A stretch of DNA of 64,000 bases, taken from positions 2,636,001 through 2,700,000 of the forward strand of contig JADJOB010000002.1 in the NCBI GenBank assembly GCA_016714025.1, written 5' to 3'. Under the pieces are notes generated by a model. The model worked only from the letters and a program-made list of their open reading frames with translations. It ran no database searches and had not been told where the DNA came from. Positions 61,797 through 64,000 of this stretch are shown one piece after another. The translations under genes were made by a program, and so were the position numbers. How positions within the stretch are numbered: position 1 is the stretch's first letter; each line of letters opens with the position of its first letter. The DNA is from Saprospiraceae bacterium (GTDB lineage Bacteria > Bacteroidota > Bacteroidia > Chitinophagales > Saprospiraceae).

Positions 61797-63385
61797 TGAA
61801 AACATTGGTAATTACCCTTCTGTCTTTTTATTGGCTAAATGGTCAAAACTTAATAGTTCCTCACCAGTATACTGTTAGCTTTAAATCTAATCGCTCCCAT
61901 CAAGGTTTTGGACAAAATTTAACCAGTAAATCACCATTAAAATCTGTTAATTATCTTAACGAATTTAATACAGTTGCAAGCCTTGAATTTAATGAATCAA
62001 TGTCTCAGACTGAAGAATTAAATTGGCTAAATAAACAAGAAAATATTCAACAATTTCAGGCGGTTTATAAAATGTATTCCAGAGGATGTAATCCAAATGA
62101 TTCAGCATATCTCGCTCAATACAATATGGAGAAAATGAAATTTGATGAAATTTGGTGCTATAAATCAAATGGAATTTCTGCTACCGGAGATACTTTGGTT
62201 GTAGCGGCAATTGATAATGGTTTTAGCTATTGGCTGAATGATATACTGCCCAATATATTTATCAATCATCTTGAAATACCCGACAATGGCCTGGATGATG
62301 ATTTTAATGGTTATCGGGACGACTATTATGGCCTCAATGCCCAAATTTCATCTGAAGGAGACAATCACAGTCCGGATAATCATGGAACAGAAGTTATATC
62401 AGTAATTGGAGCCAAAGGCAATAATACATTAGGAATCACGGGGACCAATCAAAATATTAAGATCTTGCTTTGTTCTGCTGACAATTCAAATGAATTGGTT
62501 AAATGCTATCATTATTTTGTTAAAATGAAACGTGACTATTTAAATTCTGGTGGCAAAAAAGGGGCATTTATCGTCAGCAGCAATTTGTCAGCCGGTTTTA
62601 ATGGGACATTTCCAATGGATCTCCCAATAGTATGTCAGGCATACGACAGCCTTGGAAATGTCGGTATTTTAAATTCCGTTGCAACAGTTAATAGTAACGA
62701 CGATATTGGAATTATCGGTGACATCCCCGGTTTATGTCCAAGTGACTATATGATTTGTGTTACCAATACCGACCGGTATGACAGAAAAGTACCGGAATCA
62801 GGTTACAATCAAACCCATGTGGACCTTGGAGCCTGCGGTGAAAGCATCCCAATGGTTGGAATTTCAGGTTTAATTACTGAAGAATCCGGAACCTCCTTTG
62901 CAAGCCCACATGTAGCTGGGCTCATTTCCTTACTTTATCAGTTTTGCTCAAAAATAAATATCCTAAACAAAACAGATCCTGCATTGGCAGCAAAGGCCAT
63001 GAAAGAAATTGTGTTGTCCTGTGGGGACGAACTCAGCACTTTAAAAAACATTACAGTAACTGGTAAACGAATTAATGCCTTAACCGCATTGCAATACCTC
63101 AACAATTACTGCAGTGATTCGACCATAAAATTAGATAACTTATTGATTTTAAACAACTTAACAACAGGCAACATTCTAATCAAGTTTAATCCGAGTCAAT
63201 TTGGTACCTATCACTTTCAACTTTACGATAATCTAGGTCGCATGCTGGATGGTTGGGATCTTAATTTTGTTCCTGATAATTATAACACATTTCAAACAGA
63301 TATAAGCGCTTATGCTCCTGGCGTTTATCATCTTAGAGTCGATGGAAAGGGCCAAAAATGGGTAAAAAGCCTAATAAAAATTTAA
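61796..63385 (+). CDS. subtilisin-like serine protease with T9SS sorting domain
   Basis: 529 residues. Signal peptide (LVITLLSFYWLNGQN), an inhibitor-like propeptide to about residue 120, and an S8 protease domain with D140 (VVAAIDNGF), H196 (DNHGTEVISV) and S367 (SGTSFASPHVAGLISLL). The last about 75 residues (LLILNNLTTGNILIKFNPS ... YAPGVYHLRVDG) are a type A T9SS domain. So it is a secreted peptidase. Last gene of the lepB unit, overlapping the previous stop by one base. Confidence 0.92.
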   Translation: MKTLVITLLSFYWLNGQNLIVPHQYTVSFKSNRSHQGFGQNLTSKSPLKSVNYLNEFNTVASLEFNESMSQTEELNWLNKQENIQQFQAVYKMYSRGCNPNDSAYLAQYNMEKMKFDEIWCYKSNGISATGDTLVVAAIDNGFSYWLNDILPNIFINHLEIPDNGLDDDFNGYRDDYYGLNAQISSEGDNHSPDNHGTEVISVIGAKGNNTLGITGTNQNIKILLCSADNSNELVKCYHYFVKMKRDYLNSGGKKGAFIVSSNLSAGFNGTFPMDLPIVCQAYDSLGNVGILNSVATVNSNDDIGIIGDIPGLCPSDYMICVTNTDRYDRKVPESGYNQTHVDLGACGESIPMVGISGLITEESGTSFASPHVAGLISLLYQFCSKINILNKTDPALAAKAMKEIVLSCGDELSTLKNITVTGKRINALTALQYLNNYCSDSTIKLDNLLILNNLTTGNILIKFNPSQFGTYHFQLYDNLGRMLDGWDLNFVPDNYNTFQTDISAYAPGVYHLRVDGKGQKWVKSLIKI

Positions 63386-63411
63386 TATCTTTTATTTTCG
63401 TAAAAAATGCC

Positions 63412-63419
63412 TAATTTTG
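63412..63419 (+). promoter_or_regulatory. possible -7 promoter element for tRNA-Arg
   Basis: TAATTTTG fits TAnnTTTG, 17 nt before the mature tRNA 5' end. May also drive the ribosomal genes downstream. Confidence 0.5.
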
Positions 63420-63436
63420 CCCTCTGTTTTTTGAAA

Positions 63437-63510
63437 GGCTCCGTAGCTCAATTGAATAGAGCACCTGACTACGGATCAGGAGGTTTAAGGTTTGAATCCT
63501 TACGGAGTCA
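63437..63510 (+). tRNA. tRNA-Arg (anticodon ACG)
   Basis: Full cloverleaf: acceptor GGCTCCG (63437-63443) with CGGAGTC (63503-63509), one G-U pair, discriminator A63510; D arm from GCTC; anticodon stem CCTGA/TCAGG with loop CTACGGA, anticodon ACG at 63471-63473; T arm TAAGG-TTTGAAT-CCTTA. CCA is not encoded. The ACG anticodon implies A34-to-inosine editing by TadA to read CGN codons. Confidence 0.96.
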
Positions 63511-63539
63511 CAATTAGCAATTAAAAGAATAAAGGAAAT

Positions 63540-63776
63540 ATGTCTAAGGTATGTGATTTAACAGGTACAAAACCCATGTATGGGAATAATGTATCCCACT
63601 CCAACCGGAAGTCCCGCAGACGGTTTAACCCAAATCTTCAGAGCAAATCATTTTTTGTGCCTGAAACCAATGAATGGGTTCAATTAAAAGTTACTGCGAA
63701 AGCATTAAGGACCATCGATAAATTAGGTTTGTATGCTTACATGAAAAAACTGGCTAAAAAAGTTCAAAATAATTAA
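63540..63776 (+). CDS. rpmB: 50S ribosomal protein L28
   Basis: 78 residues. VCDLTGTKPMYGNNVSHSN and RRRFNPNLQSKSFFVP are L28 signatures; the C-terminus KALRTIDKLGLYAYMKKL is also typical. Follows tRNA-Arg by 29 bp and precedes rpmG by 2 bp. Confidence 0.96.
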   Translation: MSKVCDLTGTKPMYGNNVSHSNRKSRRRFNPNLQSKSFFVPETNEWVQLKVTAKALRTIDKLGLYAYMKKLAKKVQNN

Positions 63777-63778
63777 TC

Positions 63779-63967
63779 ATGGCAAAGAGAGCAAAAGGCA
63801 ACAGACAGCAGATAATATTGGAATGCACCGAGCATAAAGCAAGTGGTATGCCAGGTACTTCCAGATATATCACTCAAAAAAACCGCAAAAACACACCGGA
63901 TAGACTTGAATTAAAAAAGTTTAATCCTGTTTTAAAAAAATATACTGTTCACAAAGAAATTAAATAA
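63779..63967 (+). CDS. rpmG: 50S ribosomal protein L33
   Basis: 62 residues. RQQIILECTEHKASGMPGTS and RYITQKNRKNTPDRLELKKF match the Bacteroidota L33, with only one Cys (C16), so it is the zinc-free form. Two bp separate it from the flanking genes, giving an rpmB-rpmG-(DUF4295) operon. Confidence 0.95.
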   Translation: MAKRAKGNRQQIILECTEHKASGMPGTSRYITQKNRKNTPDRLELKKFNPVLKKYTVHKEIK

Positions 63968-63969
63968 GG

Positions 63970-64000
63970 ATGGCTAAAGTATCTAAAAACGCGCGGGTTG
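63970..64000 (+). CDS. probable DUF4295 small protein, 5' end only
   Basis: Only the first ten codons are in the window (MAKVSKNARV). In Bacteroidota, rpmB and rpmG are usually followed by a about 50-residue DUF4295 protein starting MAK; position and start fit. Assigned mainly from context. Confidence 0.5.
   Translation, partial: MAKVSKNARV

Noticed and set aside
1..64000. Prophage, transposon, toxin-antitoxin or defence island
   Set aside because: No integrase, transposase, phage structural gene, restriction enzyme, toxin-antitoxin pair or base-composition break was seen.

Overview
The window looks like chromosome of a low-GC (roughly one-third G+C by eye) member of the Bacteroidota. Direct signs are: several secreted proteins ending in type IX secretion (T9SS, type A) C-terminal sorting domains; a PorP/SprF-family protein; two TonB-dependent receptors with carboxypeptidase-like N-terminal domains; a LytS/LytTR pair; an rpmB-rpmG-DUF4295 ribosomal cluster; and many gene starts preceded by the Bacteroidota -7 element TAnnTTTG. 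The overall style suggests a Saprospiria/Chitinophagales-like free-living bacterium, but that is inference. I see no prophage, transposase, CRISPR array, restriction or other defence system.

Layout. 1-9750: NamZ-type muramidase (cut by the window edge) head-to-head with a DEDDh exonuclease/UvrC-N fusion, pyrF and mrp, an unusual RibF-glycosyltransferase fusion ORF, an RluA-type pseudouridine synthase, and a NarL-type regulator with its TPR histidine kinase. 9751-10197: non-coding stretch with three tandem palindromes and a possible small RNA. 10198-16053: ABC-F ATPase, YqgE, fabD and folE on the minus strand, then a LytS/LytTR pair. 16054-16461: non-coding stretch holding a long nested inverted repeat. 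16462-29142: T9SS adhesin-like protein, helical-repeat protein, photolyase, TPR lipoprotein, a membrane/soluble Fe-S redox pair, a phosphoribosyltransferase, a patatin and a cupredoxin-containing T9SS protein. 29261-46785: TonB receptor, CtlX, queuosine-precursor transporter, Hsp70-SUI1-BNR lipoprotein, prmC, secreted metalloprotease, cdd, kdsB, LysM/RlpA protein, PLP enzyme with CBS domains, NlpC/P60 peptidase. 46847-64000: PorP-like protein, ribB with a degenerate RibA half behind two glycosyltransferases, LolD-like ATPase, Sco1/cytochrome c lipoproteins, TonB receptor, VWA/MoxR pair, lepB operon ending in a T9SS subtilase, tRNA-Arg, rpmB, rpmG.

How it fits together. Much is housekeeping (flavin, pyrimidine, folate, fatty acid, LPS, translation) arranged in short operons, interleaved with envelope and secreted proteins: T9SS proteases and adhesins, peptidoglycan hydrolases, lipoproteins and TonB receptors. 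The most unusual observations are the in-frame RibF-GT2 fusion, the nested inverted repeat at 16093-16378, the palindrome cluster at 9761-9842, a UvrC-like four-cysteine site in the exonuclease fusion, a complete type 1 copper motif inside a T9SS lamin-tail protein, and a RibBA whose cyclohydrolase half lacks its zinc cysteines. Starts were chosen by eye; several genes appear to use TTG or GTG.
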